This document shows positions 19,701 through 26,581 of a DNA stretch of 64,000 nucleotides, piece after piece. The notes under the pieces were generated by a model that did no database searches, was not told where the DNA came from, and saw only the letters and a list, made by a program, of their open reading frames with translations. The DNA lies in NCBI GenBank assembly GCA_965199705.1, contig OZ241359.1:1612001-1676000 (forward strand), in the 5' to 3' direction. A program made the position numbers and the translations under genes. The number at the start of each line of letters is the position of its first letter. Positions within the stretch are counted from its first letter, which is position 1. This stretch comes from Azophilus sp965199705. GTDB taxonomy: Bacteria > Pseudomonadota > Gammaproteobacteria > Pseudomonadales > Azotimanducaceae.

Positions 19701-20923
19701 TGGCCGCAGCGCCGCTCCACGCTCAGGTCGGCCGCGGCATGGCGTTCGGCGACCTGCTGGCGGCGAGCAGCTTCGCCCTGGTTGGCAGGGCGGACGGTGC
19801 CGGCCGCAGCGCCGCCCTTTGGGGGCGGGGCGTGCGGTCCAGCTTCAGCGGCATGGACGGGGCGGCCAGCGTGGACGGCACGGTGACGACCGCGACCCTG
19901 GGCGCGGACTACGGCGGCGGTCGCTGGCTGGCGGGCGTCGCGCTCTCCCGAACCGAGGGCGAGGGCGGCTACCGTCTGCCGGGTGCGGGCGAAGGCCGGA
20001 TCCGGGCGACCCTCGGCACAGCGATCCCCTACGCCGCCCTGAACGCTTCCGAGCGCTTCAAGCTCTGGGCGGCGGCGGGCGGCGGCTCCGGTGCGCTGAC
20101 GCTGACGCCGGAGGGCGGGGTGGCGGCCGAGACCGGCATCGACTGGCGCATGGCGGCCCTGGGCCTGCGCGGCGACCTCCTCACCGGCGGCTCGGGCCCC
20201 GCCCTGGCGTTCGTCTCGGACGGCCTCTGGTCCCGGACGGCGTCGGACCGGGCCGAAGCCTCAGGCGCCGCCACCAGCCTGGCAGCGTCCAAGTCGGTGG
20301 TCTCAAGGCTGCGCCTGGGCTTGGAGGGCAGCTGGGCGCTGCCCCTGGGCCTGACCCCGAAGCTGGAGGCTGGGGTGCGCCGCGACGCTGGGGACGCCGG
20401 CTCCGGCTTTGGCGTGGAGCTTGGCGGCGGCTTGGCCTGGAACGCCTCTAGATTCGGACTGAGCCTGGACCTTTCGGGTCGCACTCTTATCGCCAGCGGC
20501 GCAGGCGGGCGCAAGGACAGCGGCTTCTCAGCAGCCTTGGGCTACGACCCGAGCCCGGCCAACCGCCGAGGCCTGTCCCTGAGTCTGCGGCAGGACGTGG
20601 GCGGCCCGTCAACCGGCGGCTTGGCGAGCCTGTTCGCCCCCGACCTGCCGGGCGGCGGCTTCGGCAGCGGTGGACAGAGCCGCTGGACAACGGAGGTGGC
20701 CTACGGCCTGCCTGCCTTCGGCGACCGCTTCACGGCCAGCCCGACGCTGGGCTACGGCGCCTTCAGCGGCGGCCGGGACTACAGCTTGGGCTGGCGCCTG
20801 GAGCCGTCGGCGGATGCGGAGGGCGCGCCGGACCTGTCGCTGGGCCTGCGGGCAACCCGCCGCGAGTCCGTCGGCGCGCCGCCGGACCACGGCATCGAGG
20901 TCGAGATCCGGGCCCGCTGGTAA
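10703..20923 (+). CDS. Giant fibronectin-III/Ig-like autotransporter adhesin, probably phase-variable
   Basis: A protein of 3,406 residues if translation starts at 10703; ATGs at 10730 and 10763 are also in frame. An 18-C tract follows the starts and encodes five prolines, then comes a signal-like segment (LACATLLASLLPAAGQAQ). The passenger has dozens of FN3 modules with LTW/LRW and TGLTNGT-type motifs, three ~689-residue tandem units, putative Ig modules (GLSLDTGTGVISG), and a Calx-beta module near residues 2780-2880. A Gly/Met-rich linker precedes a C-terminal ~370-residue autotransporter barrel ending in RARW. It should be exported and surface-anchored, with a probable adhesive role (inference). 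It has no known partner nearby. Confidence 0.9.
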   Translation: MVLGYRYIVMLILHLLGICLMQCLGLTPPPPPRTHRQHPGPLGVGLRRLACATLLASLLPAAGQAQVTRLQGLAVEPLDRSLQVSWTAATDAPGGYLVRWRVQQKGSSFISSQAASGTSYAITGLENGTPYVVRVDKLNANGRVIRGGQAAVAATPLADLPTPFANAPQQDPPQGLQEPQQDTRNKLTTPTVTLIVGDTWLRAIWPANIGTVASSELQWKAASVQSWTAATGVTTVTGTSVKRTGTNIIGLTTGTAYQVRVRDKAVMDSPDFADSDWSSPAEATPKGIPAPTGLVVEDEEDTALTLRWTPPADNRFTGYEINQDDSGWEQLDASMDSTDVRITGLTNEQSYSFRLRAVRAVDRRNLQDEVVEILGAAKILGAATPAVSGMPGTRPRAPEMLTAEAGNGQVKLTWEAPSFGGTPTGYEISSDGGKTWTATSTALSHTVMDLTNGQAYVFLVRAVNAIGTGPPSGSASATPRAVPAAPTGLAAAAGNGEVKLTWTAHPEGVTLLRFEYTTDSGTTWTAIEGNPVSKVSHVVTGLTNDQEYTFRLRVVNSVGNSAASTAVKATPTATGDVRFPAPVTGLTVTATAQRELTASWMVASHAPGGYELRWRKVSDFRGADSDKVKLMGTDTSHKITGLDPGTDYIVAIVTLDSSSAEVSDTVVDKRVATLDAPTLTYPALPTVLRAGVAFETLTPTPAGFESGSTYTYAVTTGDLPSGLELDGTTGAISGKPNTPKDTRTPVTVTVTGTTGTGMSQQTETATATLDFPRIFRFKLPAPTVTLARGDAQLTANWEAVADADAYALQWKASTTSDWSGTGVTTVDPATPGTVITGLTNGDTYDVRVRSKAASASTTHIDGDWSSAVQGAPTDTLNKLTTPTVTLIVGDTWLRAIWPANIGTVASSELQWKASTVMGWSGTGVTTVTSAKRTGTNIIGLTTGTAYEVRVRDKAVTDSPDFADSAWSSPVRATPKGIPAPTGLVVEDEEDTALTLRWTPPADTRFTGYEINQDDSGWEPLDASMDSTDVRITGLTNEQSYSFRLRAVRAVDRRNLQDEVVEILGAAKILGAATPAVSGMPGTRPRAPEMLTAEAGNGQVKLTWEAPSFGGTPTGYEISSDGGKTWTATSTALSHTVMYLTNGQAYVFLVRAVNAIGTGPPSGSASATPRAVPAAPTGLAAAAGNGEVKLTWTAHPEGVTLLRFEYTTDSGTTWTAIEGNPVSKVSHVVTGLTNDQEYTFRLRVVNSVGNSAASTAVKATPTATGDVRFPAPVTGLTVTATAQRELTASWMVASHAPGGYELRWRKVSDFRGADSDKVKLMGTDTSHKITGLDPGTDYIVAIVTLDSSSAEVSDTVVDKRVATLDAPTLTYPALPTVLRAGVAFETLTPTPAGFESGSTYTYAVTTGDLPSGLELDGTTGAISGKPNTPKDTRTPVTVTVTGTTGTGMSQQTETATATLDFPRIFRFKLPAPTVTLARGDAQLTANWEAVADADAYALQWKASTTSDWSGTGVTTVDPATPGTVITGLTNGDTYDVRVRSKAASASTTHIDGDWSSAVQGAPTDTLNKLTTPTVTLIVGDTWLRAIWPANIGTVASSELQWKASTVMGWSGTGVTTVTSAKRTGTNIIGLTTGTAYEVRVRDKAVTDSPDFADSAWSSPVRATPKGIPAPTGLVVEDEEDTALTLRWTPPADTRFTGYEINQDDSGWEPLDASMDSTDVRITGLTNEQSYSFRLRAVRAVDRRNLQDEVVEILGAAKILGAATPAVSGMPGTRPRAPEMLTAEAGNGQVKLTWEAPSFGGTPTGYEISSDGGKTWTATSTALSHTVMYLTNGQAYVFLVRAVNAIGTGPPSGSASATPRAVPAAPTGLAAAAGNGEVKLTWTAHPEGVTLLRFEYTTDSGTTWTAIEGNPVSKVSHVVTGLTNDQEYTFRLRVVNSVGNSAASTAVKATPTATGDVRFPAPVTGLTVTATAQRELTASWMVASHAPGGYELRWRKVSDFRGADSDKVKLMGTDTSHKITGLDPGTDYIVAIVTLDSSSAEVSDTVVDKRVATLDAPTLTYPALPTVLRAGVAFETLTPTPAGFESGSTYTYAVTTGDLPSGLELDGTTGAISGKPNTPKDTRTPVTVTVTGTTGTGMSQQTETATATLDFPRIFRFKLPAPTVTLARGDAQLTANWEAVADADAYALQWKASTTSDWSGTGVTTVDPATPGTVITGLTNGDTYDVRVRSKAASASTTHIDGDWSSAVQGAPTDVTSLVAPTGLTATPLVNGLTATWTAVPGATGYKAYAGGSSAYQVTGTTAVFLFLSPDFTHTVSVIATANGLPDSPAAVLENQQPGSPPQGDQIEAIWINDAPRDRTGTFQADEKIQIAIDFKMPIAMDTAGGRPTIGLTIGDTVKQVALFKSWSQDNALYANYWVKAADRDTDGISIAANAIKLNGGKITSASDTGTPLDLSHAELPHDPNRKVNGGRDTNPNAPSDISLTGSAYASLGTSFDLIVSATDADGDDLFYYASLPVRNTEVLTVTPRLATKTLLDSGTSKVRVTPQRAGRKATFTVTVQDDALPRKYNLVQFEVFVAGLSYPAAPTELTAGASIAAMTPTTTHFESGSMITYAVTGGALPTGLSLDTGTGVISGQPTNPKAFVTSVTVTATGAKDGHTQTATASITFPGIGGVAQSPQQNYGHTTTTPTKASNLQVVAADGQLWLLWAPAASAPNGYSVRWRERGPGHKLSPVNEVDGTAYDITGLENGKTYVVRVDTRNAADDGVQAGTRITATGTPSPTLSVGDAQGDEGDALEFGVTLSSASTREVRVGWRTEPGTAQAGDDYESGNGELTFAPGETVKTVQVQTLDDAHDDPGETFNVQLSGAQGATIEDGDAIGTINNADPMPAGWLAHFGRATAEQALDGITRRIAAPRTAGREGTLGGAPLGGGAALNGEFGNLADGPSAGGGMTSGGFNDGMAVGFDNGPGAGLGHGMAAGMGANMHGGFANGMAAGMGQGMAAAPLHAQVGRGMAFGDLLAASSFALVGRADGAGRSAALWGRGVRSSFSGMDGAASVDGTVTTATLGADYGGGRWLAGVALSRTEGEGGYRLPGAGEGRIRATLGTAIPYAALNASERFKLWAAAGGGSGALTLTPEGGVAAETGIDWRMAALGLRGDLLTGGSGPALAFVSDGLWSRTASDRAEASGAATSLAASKSVVSRLRLGLEGSWALPLGLTPKLEAGVRRDAGDAGSGFGVELGGGLAWNASRFGLSLDLSGRTLIASGAGGRKDSGFSAALGYDPSPANRRGLSLSLRQDVGGPSTGGLASLFAPDLPGGGFGSGGQSRWTTEVAYGLPAFGDRFTASPTLGYGAFSGGRDYSLGWRLEPSADAEGAPDLSLGLRATRRESVGAPPDHGIEVEIRARW
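10782..10799 (+). repeat. Poly-C tract, 18 C
   Basis: Eighteen consecutive C lie in the 5' coding region, downstream of all three possible start codons and upstream of the signal-like segment. Gain or loss of one C would shift the frame of the whole protein. The length as given keeps the frame open. Homopolymer length is also a common sequencing error. Confidence 0.9.
11255..17464 (+). repeat. Three tandem ~2.07-kb coding units in the autotransporter
   Basis: Unit 1 is about 11255-13330 (2,076 bp), unit 2 is 13331-15397 and unit 3 is 15398 to about 17457 (period 2,067 bp). Units 2 and 3 look identical at base level where I compared them. Unit 1 differs by a 9-bp length change and scattered substitutions near its start. 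Each unit encodes about six FN3 modules and one putative Ig module. Recombination between units could change the length in steps of 689 residues. Short-read assemblies may miscount copies. Confidence 0.92.
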
Positions 20924-21068
20924 GGGTTCGCGTCAACCAGAGGGGGCGCCCCGTCCCGGCGTCCCGCCCTCGCCATTGAACGTGGCTGACACGGGCATGG
21001 GAGTTCACTATCATGAAGATGTTGGCTCTCATGCCCTGCTCCGCGTCACTCCTCATTGAGGCAACACC

Positions 21069-21500
21069 ATGAAGAACTCTCTGGCCGCTCTCCCGTTGAG
21101 CGTGTATCTGGCCTCCGGGTCGCGCCTTGCGGCGTGGGCCACGGCCTGGTGCGGCCTGCACTGTGCGCTCACGCCGTTCCTGGTGGCGGTGATGCCCGCG
21201 CTGGCGCTCTCGGAGGGCGTCGAGCGAGCCGTGTGGGCCGGCGCCGTCTTGCTCGGCGCGGTGATGCTTGCCCTCGGCCCGGCCCGCAGGAACCTGGCCG
21301 TGATTCTCGCCTTTGCCGGGGGAACGGCGCTCTGGGCGGCTTCCCTGGCCGGTTTGCTTGAGCCGCTGCCGGAGACCTTCACGTCGGCCGTCGGCAGCCT
21401 GGTCCTCGCGGGCGCTCTGCTGCGGGGCGCGCGCATCTGCCGGGCCGGTGAATGCTCAATATGCGCTGACAAAGAGCGTGCGGAGGGTCAGGGAGGCTGA
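21069..21500 (+). CDS. MerC-domain inner-membrane protein
   Basis: A 143-residue protein with four hydrophobic helices. The first carries CGLHCALTPFLVAVMPAL, which matches the MerC pattern of two cysteines near a His followed by LTPFL. A second Cys pair appears near the C-terminus (CRAGECSIC). MerC relatives sit in the inner membrane and are linked to mercury or zinc handling. No merR, merA or Zur-type site was recognised nearby, so a true mercury-resistance role is not supported. It starts 145 bases after the autotransporter gene on the same strand; that gap holds nothing else recognisable. Confidence 0.7.
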   Translation: MKNSLAALPLSVYLASGSRLAAWATAWCGLHCALTPFLVAVMPALALSEGVERAVWAGAVLLGAVMLALGPARRNLAVILAFAGGTALWAASLAGLLEPLPETFTSAVGSLVLAGALLRGARICRAGECSICADKERAEGQGG

Positions 21501-21587
21501 CGACGACGCGCTCCGGCCCTCAACGCAGGTCACTTGGCCGAATTTGAAGGGGCGTCGACAACGACTTTGATGAGGCGCTGACGGCTG

Positions 21588-23153
21588 TCAAGTTCCAGGC
21601 TGGCTGTATATGGCTCGCAGGGCTTTCTTGTCAGGCTTGCCCACCGCCGTCTGAGGAATATTCTCAACAAAGTAAACGTGCTTGGGTGCGTTCACAGAGC
21701 CCTTTTTATCCTTGGCCAGCTCTATGAGTTCATCGGCATCTGCTTTCATGCCTGGTCTCAATACAATTGCAGCCACCACTGACTCGCCCCAACGCTCGTC
21801 CGGGATTCCAAAAACGCACGCCTGAGAGACAGCAGCATGATCCGTCAGTGTATTCTCAACTTCGCTGGGAAAAACGTTAAATCCACCCGAGACGATCATG
21901 TCTTTCTTCCGGTCAACAATACGCAAAAAACCATCTGGATCTTTCACCGCAACATCGCCTGTATGCAGCCATCCACCGTCAAACGTTTCTGCGTTGAGTT
22001 CATCGCGATTCAGATAACCATCCATCACAAGTGGGCCTCTCACGCAGATTTCACCGGGTTCTCCTTGAGGTACCGGGTTATTCTCATCGTCTAGCAATTC
22101 GACTGTGACATACGGCACCGGACGGCCACACGACGCAAGCCGTTCCAGGTTATCTGGATCATGATCACTTCGACGCAAGGTACACAGTGTCATTGGCGCC
22201 TCGGCTTGTCCGTAAAACTGAAAAAACACAGGCCCAATTCGACGAATACCTTCTTGTAGCCTTACCGGGGACATCAACGATGCACCATAGAAGATGGTCT
22301 CAAGGCTGGAGAGATCGTAGTCATCAAACGACTCACAATCCAACAACGCGTAGATCATGGTGGGCACCAGCATGATCGAATTGATTTTGTAGTCTTGAAT
22401 CGCCTTCAATACTGCCTGTGGCTCAAACCGCGGCAGTACTACAAGCGTGCCATGCTTTAGAATCACCGGCGCAAAGAGCGATCCCCCTGCATGACTCAAA
22501 GGCACGACGACCAGCATCCTGGGCTCGTTCGGCCACTCCCAATCAGCCAGCATGATCTGGAGTGCAGCCTGACTGACACGAACGTTCCCTGGAATGGCTT
22601 TAGGTTTTCCTGTTGTGCCTCCACTGTAGCTGATGCGCGTGATTGTTTCCGGCGCAATGGATGCAGATTCCAGGGGCCGAACCTCGAATTCTTGACCAAG
22701 GCTCACCAAGTCAGCGTCGCCTTGATCGTCCTCACCCAGTGAATAGGTGTTTTTCAGGATATTGCTACGCCTTCTGATCTCACGAACGTGAGGCCCGAAT
22801 TGCACCGGATCATAAATCAGGGCCTCAACGCTCCCATCCTCGATAGCAAAGCAATGATCATCAACAGAGCCCATTGGGTGCAGGGGGACAAGAACCAGAC
22901 CAGCGAGCGTAAACACATTGTGTAACACGAGCACTTCAACCGAGTTCGGCGCCAGCAACCCCACGCGCGTACCAGCGCCAATATCTCTTGACGCCAACGC
23001 TTGCATATAGCAACTGATCGCGTCACGCATTTCACCACCCGTCCATGCCTTGCCACCGACGGTCTCAATGACAATTTTGTCTGCATCTCGGTTCAGCGCA
23101 TTCGCAATGGGCGCCACTGGATATGCTGATGGATGTAATGTTTGACTGTCCAA
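21588..23153 (-). CDS. Acyl-CoA synthetase (class I adenylate-forming enzyme)
   Basis: About 521 residues from a TTG at 23153, chosen because GAGGAGGAG lies immediately upstream and the protein then begins like its family. An in-frame TTG at 23258 would add residues encoded by the adjoining miniature transposon. Motifs: P-loop SYSGGTTGKPK, FYGASLMSP, QFYGQAE, DGGWLHTGDV, DRKKDMIVSGG and the C-terminal Lys in PQTAVGKPDKKAL. It would activate a carboxylic acid to acyl-AMP and then acyl-CoA. The substrate is unknown. Base composition is visibly less GC-rich than flanking genes, hinting at a separate origin. No partner genes of a pathway are adjacent. Confidence 0.88.
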   Translation of the reverse strand: MDSQTLHPSAYPVAPIANALNRDADKIVIETVGGKAWTGGEMRDAISCYMQALASRDIGAGTRVGLLAPNSVEVLVLHNVFTLAGLVLVPLHPMGSVDDHCFAIEDGSVEALIYDPVQFGPHVREIRRRSNILKNTYSLGEDDQGDADLVSLGQEFEVRPLESASIAPETITRISYSGGTTGKPKAIPGNVRVSQAALQIMLADWEWPNEPRMLVVVPLSHAGGSLFAPVILKHGTLVVLPRFEPQAVLKAIQDYKINSIMLVPTMIYALLDCESFDDYDLSSLETIFYGASLMSPVRLQEGIRRIGPVFFQFYGQAEAPMTLCTLRRSDHDPDNLERLASCGRPVPYVTVELLDDENNPVPQGEPGEICVRGPLVMDGYLNRDELNAETFDGGWLHTGDVAVKDPDGFLRIVDRKKDMIVSGGFNVFPSEVENTLTDHAAVSQACVFGIPDERWGESVVAAIVLRPGMKADADELIELAKDKKGSVNAPKHVYFVENIPQTAVGKPDKKALRAIYSQPGT

Positions 23154-23166
23154 ATCTCCTCCTCGA

Positions 23167-23402
23167 GTTACTGTCAGATCTGGTGTATGGGCGGATTGAA
23201 GGAGGCGGCGCATTCCTGCTGAAATCGGGTTAACCAACACCTGACAATCAGCGAACAAGGAGATGCGCCACCATGAGTGACAATACTGTTGTTTCGTTTT
23301 CCAATCCAGCTTTCCGAGACGAGCTCACTGACCTGGTGCGCGCTGGCGCGCAGCGAACGCCGCTTGATGTCAGTTCGCCCGTACACCAGATTTGACAGTA
23401 AC
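23167..23402 (+). mobile_element. 236-bp miniature element derived from an IS256-family transposon
   Basis: The ends are inverted repeats starting GTTACTGTCA; the outer 27 bases match at 25 positions. Between them lies the first ~28 codons of an IS256-type transposase, fused directly to the right inverted repeat. This is the shape of an internally deleted, non-autonomous element that could be moved in trans. No clear 8-9 bp target duplication is seen. The left end is 13 bases from the acyl-CoA synthetase start codon. Confidence 0.75.
23273..23395 (+). pseudogene. IS256-type transposase, N-terminal remnant
   Basis: A 40-codon frame with a good ribosome site (AAGGAG) reads MSDNTVVSFSNP, then DELTDLVRAGAQR, typical of the first residues of IS256 transposases, before running out of the family in the right inverted repeat and stopping. 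The catalytic domain is missing. It lies wholly inside the 236-bp element. Confidence 0.7.
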
Positions 23403-23473
23403 ACCCAAGCCGCTGCCCAAGGTCAGGAGCCTGCTGCGGCGAGGCTCCTGGGGCGGCCAACGAAAACAGTGCT

Positions 23474-23740
23474 ATGCTCCCGCGATGGGCCAAAAGACAG
23501 CAGTCAGTCCCTTCGTTCCAGGCCGCGGCCTTTCGCGATCAAGCGACCGTGGCGGATGCTGAACTGGATCGGATCGTCGCGGTCGCCTTGAAGGCCGAGC
23601 CGTTGGACGAGGAGGCGCTTCGGGTGCAGGCGCGCTTGGCGAACGTCGGTTACGTTTGGAGCCCGCCGGGCGAGGCTGATCGGTGGCAACCAGGCATTCC
23701 TGGCCTGATGAGCTACGTCGAGGCGCACGAAGTGGCGTAA
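23474..23740 (+). pseudogene. C-terminal fragment of an AAA+ ATPase related to the cas-operon ATPase
   Basis: An open frame of 88 codons. Its last ~55 residues (ELDRIVAVALK, then ANVGYVWSPPG and PGIPGLMSYVEAH) align by eye with the end of the ATPase at 5138-6304 (QLEETIEQELT, then SDFLWRPRG and ALPSFVSFV). The P-loop and the rest of the ATPase are absent, so this is most likely the tail of a deleted gene, perhaps lost when the adjoining IS256-type element arrived. It could instead be a small gene of its own. The start codon is arbitrary. Confidence 0.5.
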
Positions 23741-23793
23741 ACTGCTGGCGCCAAGGGCAGCAGCGCCACTCAACCTTGATTCCAATTGCCGGA

Positions 23794-25170
23794 TCAATAC
23801 TTGTACTGATCCGGCTTGAACGGTCCTTCCTCGGCGACGCCGATGTAGGCGGCCTGTTCCGGAGTCAGGCGGGTGACGACGCCGCCGAATCCGGCCACCA
23901 TGAGTTCGGCCACTTCTTCGTCCAGCTTCTTGGGCAGTACCGCAACGTCCACCGGTGCGCGCTGATTTTCTGGCTGATCGGCCCAGGCTTCGGCGTAGAG
24001 ATGCATCTGTGCAAGCACCTGATTGGCAAAAGAGCCATCCATGACCCGCGACGGGTGGCCCATCGCATTGCCCAGATTCACCAGCCGGCCTTCTGAAAGC
24101 AGGATCAGGTAGTCGGCAGGGTCCTCGCTGCGAAAGATCTGGTGCACCTGATCCTTGACCGTTTGCCAACGCCAGTGGTCGCGCATGAAGCCGGTGTCGA
24201 TTTCGTTGTCGAAGTGGCCGATGTTGCACACCACCGCCCCGGCCTTGAGGCTTCTCAGCATGTTCGCGTCGCAGACGCCCGTGTTGCCGGTGCAGGTGAC
24301 GATCAGGTCGGTATCAGCCATGAGCCGGGCGTCAATGTCGGCGAGCTGGCCGGTATTGCGGCCGCCTCGATAGGGGGAAACTACCTCGAAGCCGTCCATG
24401 CAGGCCTGCATCGCGCAGATCGGGTCCGCCTCGGCGATGCGCACGATCATGCCCTCCTGGCGCAGGCTGGCCGTGGAACCCTTGCCCACGTCGCCATAGC
24501 CGATGACCAGCGCCCGCTTGCCCGCCAGCAGCCAATCGGTGCCGCGCTTGATGGCGTCGTTCAGGCTGTGCCGGCAGCCGTAGCGGTTGTCGTTCTTGGA
24601 CTTGGTGATCGAATCGTTGACGTTGATCCCCGGCACCCTGAGTTCGCCCCGCGCCTGCATCTCCAGGAGGCGGTGCACGCCTGTAGTGGTTTCCTCGCTG
24701 ATGCCGTGGATGCAGCGCAGCATGTCGGGATAGCGATCATGCACCATGCGCGTCAGGTCGCCGCCGTCGTCCAACAGCAGATTGGCGTTCCAAGGGGCGC
24801 CGTCCTTGAGGATGGACTGCTCGATGCACCAGTCGTACTCGGCTTCCGTCTCCCCCTTCCAGGCGAACACCGGCACACCGCGCGCGGCCATGGCGGCCGC
24901 CGCATGGTCCTGGGTGGAGAAGATGTTGCAGGAAGACCAGCGCACCTCGGCGCCGAGGTCGATCAGGGTTTCGATCAATACAGCAGTCTGAATGGTCATG
25001 TGGATACAGCCGATGATGCGTGCGCCGGCCAGAGGTCGTTGCGCCCGATATCGGCGGCGCAGGGCCATCAGGGCGGGCATTTCCGATTCCGCCAGGGCGA
25101 TCTCCCGCCGGCCAAAATCGGCCAGCTGAAGGTCGGCGACCCGGTAGTCAGTAGAACTGGGGGAGGGCAT
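23794..25170 (-). CDS. ahcY: Adenosylhomocysteinase (S-adenosylhomocysteine hydrolase)
   Basis: A cytoplasmic NAD-dependent enzyme splitting S-adenosylhomocysteine into homocysteine and adenosine, which keeps methylation reactions going. From ATG 25170 it has 458 residues. Motifs: [14 protein letters not shown] at the N-terminus, [45 protein letters not shown], the NAD-binding [28 protein letters not shown] and the conserved C-terminal PDQYKY. An ATG 24 bases upstream is also in frame; the chosen one has GGAGAAAG before it and a family-like N-terminus. It is divergent from the aminotransferase. No SAH or SAM riboswitch was recognised upstream. Confidence 0.96.
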   Translation of the reverse strand: MPSPSSTDYRVADLQLADFGRREIALAESEMPALMALRRRYRAQRPLAGARIIGCIHMTIQTAVLIETLIDLGAEVRWSSCNIFSTQDHAAAAMAARGVPVFAWKGETEAEYDWCIEQSILKDGAPWNANLLLDDGGDLTRMVHDRYPDMLRCIHGISEETTTGVHRLLEMQARGELRVPGINVNDSITKSKNDNRYGCRHSLNDAIKRGTDWLLAGKRALVIGYGDVGKGSTASLRQEGMIVRIAEADPICAMQACMDGFEVVSPYRGGRNTGQLADIDARLMADTDLIVTCTGNTGVCDANMLRSLKAGAVVCNIGHFDNEIDTGFMRDHWRWQTVKDQVHQIFRSEDPADYLILLSEGRLVNLGNAMGHPSRVMDGSFANQVLAQMHLYAEAWADQPENQRAPVDVAVLPKKLDEEVAELMVAGFGGVVTRLTPEQAAYIGVAEEGPFKPDQYKY

Positions 25171-25404
25171 GAGGGGGTCTTTCTCCAGCAACATGGGGAG
25201 CCCTGGGCATGGCGTCAGGGGCCGCGATCAGCTCGGGTCCCTGGCGGGGCTGCATCCGGGCCAGTGGTGGCGCATGGTATCAGGCTCGCAAGGCAGGAAA
25301 TTGCACCCGGACGAATTCGGCGAGAACAGGCGTTGCGCTTGCGCCCGCCTGCAAGGAAAATGCCCGGCTTTCCGGCCAGCCCGGATACTGCATCAGGGGC
25401 CGTG

Positions 25405-26559
25405 ATGATCGGGCCAAGTCCAGAGAGCAGGTTGCCGCATGTCGGCACCAACATCTTCACCGTCATGTCGGCCATGGCGGCGGAGGCTGGTGCGCTCAAT
25501 CTTTCGCAGGGCTACCCGGATTTCGATCCGCCGGAAGCGCTGCTGGAGAGGGTTCAGCATTATCTCAGGAGCGGTTGCAACCAGTACCCGCCGATGGCCG
25601 GTATCCTTGCCCTGCGCCAGGCCATTGCCGAGAAGACAGCGCGGCTGTACGGTTTGAACGTGGACCCGGAAACCGAGGTCACGGTGACCTCAGGTGCGAC
25701 CGAGGCGCTCTTTTGCGCGACCATGGCCGTGGTGCAGCCGGGCGATGAGGTGATTCTGTTCGATCCCGCCTACGACTCCTATGAGCCGACGGTGCAGATG
25801 GCGGGCGGTGCGACCAGACGCTTGGTGTTGCGCCCACCCGACTACCGGGTTGACTGGCAGCAGGTAGCCGACGCCATTGGTCCGCGCACGCGGATGCTGA
25901 TCGTGAATACGCCGCACAATCCGACCGGGTCTGTCTGGCGGCAACAGGATATGGCCGAACTGCAAGCCCTCGTGCAGCAACATGGTCTCTGGGTGTTGTC
26001 GGACGAGGTCTATGAACACATCATCTTCGACGGGCGTGCGCATCAGGGTGTTTGCCGCTTTCCTGAATTGTGGCAGCGCAGCTTCGTGGTCTCCTCCTTT
26101 GGCAAGACCTATCACGCCACCGGCTGGAAGATGGGTTATTGCGTGGCGCCGAAAGCGCTGACCACTGAGTTCCGGAAGGTGCACCAGTTCGTCAATTTCA
26201 CCTCCAACTCCTTCCTTCAACATGCGCTGGCGGAATTCATGCGCGACAGCCCCGAGCATCCCCTGGAACTGGGTAGCTTCTATCAACGCAAGCGAGATCT
26301 GTTCTGCAGCCTGCTGGCGGACAGCCGCTTCAGCCTGTTGCCCAGCGAAGGCACCTACTTCCAGCTATTGGGGTATGCGGGCATGACCGACGAAAACGAC
26401 CAGGACCTTGCCGCGCGCTGGACGCGCGAAGCCAAGCTCGCCACCATCCCGGTGTCGGTGTTTTATGCGGACGCTGCGGATTACAAGATGCTGCGCCTGT
26501 GTTTCTGCAAGGACGACAGCACTCTGCGCCGGGGCGCCGAGGTGCTGGCAAGCCTCTGA
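25405..26559 (+). CDS. ybdL: Methionine aminotransferase-like PLP enzyme (YbdL type)
   Basis: A 384-residue class I/II aminotransferase very close in pattern to E. coli YbdL, which uses methionine among other amino acids. Motifs: LNLSQGYPDFDPP, NQYPPMAG, TSGATEALF, NTPHNPTGSVW, DEVYEHIIFDG, the PLP lysine in SSFGKTYHATGWKMGY and the C-terminal Arg in LRLCF. The frame is open far upstream, but the N-terminus from ATG 25405 (MIGPSPESRLPHVGTNIF) matches the family. It lies beside ahcY, so both may serve methionine-cycle metabolism, although they are divergent. Confidence 0.88.
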   Translation: MIGPSPESRLPHVGTNIFTVMSAMAAEAGALNLSQGYPDFDPPEALLERVQHYLRSGCNQYPPMAGILALRQAIAEKTARLYGLNVDPETEVTVTSGATEALFCATMAVVQPGDEVILFDPAYDSYEPTVQMAGGATRRLVLRPPDYRVDWQQVADAIGPRTRMLIVNTPHNPTGSVWRQQDMAELQALVQQHGLWVLSDEVYEHIIFDGRAHQGVCRFPELWQRSFVVSSFGKTYHATGWKMGYCVAPKALTTEFRKVHQFVNFTSNSFLQHALAEFMRDSPEHPLELGSFYQRKRDLFCSLLADSRFSLLPSEGTYFQLLGYAGMTDENDQDLAARWTREAKLATIPVSVFYADAADYKMLRLCFCKDDSTLRRGAEVLASL

Positions 26560-26581
26560 TTGACCCGCCTTCAGCAAGACC

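Noticed and set aside
11612..19720. Very long minus-strand open frames (up to 970 codons) antisense to the autotransporter
   Set aside because: They repeat with the 2,067-bp tandem period, are Arg/His-rich, show no motif and arise from the high GC of the opposite strand.
25171..25404. SAH or SAM riboswitch upstream of ahcY
   Set aside because: No conserved GAGCGCTGC-type core or SAM-box motifs were found by eye.
24142..25404. Long upstream extension of the aminotransferase frame (about 420 codons)
   Set aside because: It is antisense to ahcY; the family N-terminus begins at ATG 25405.
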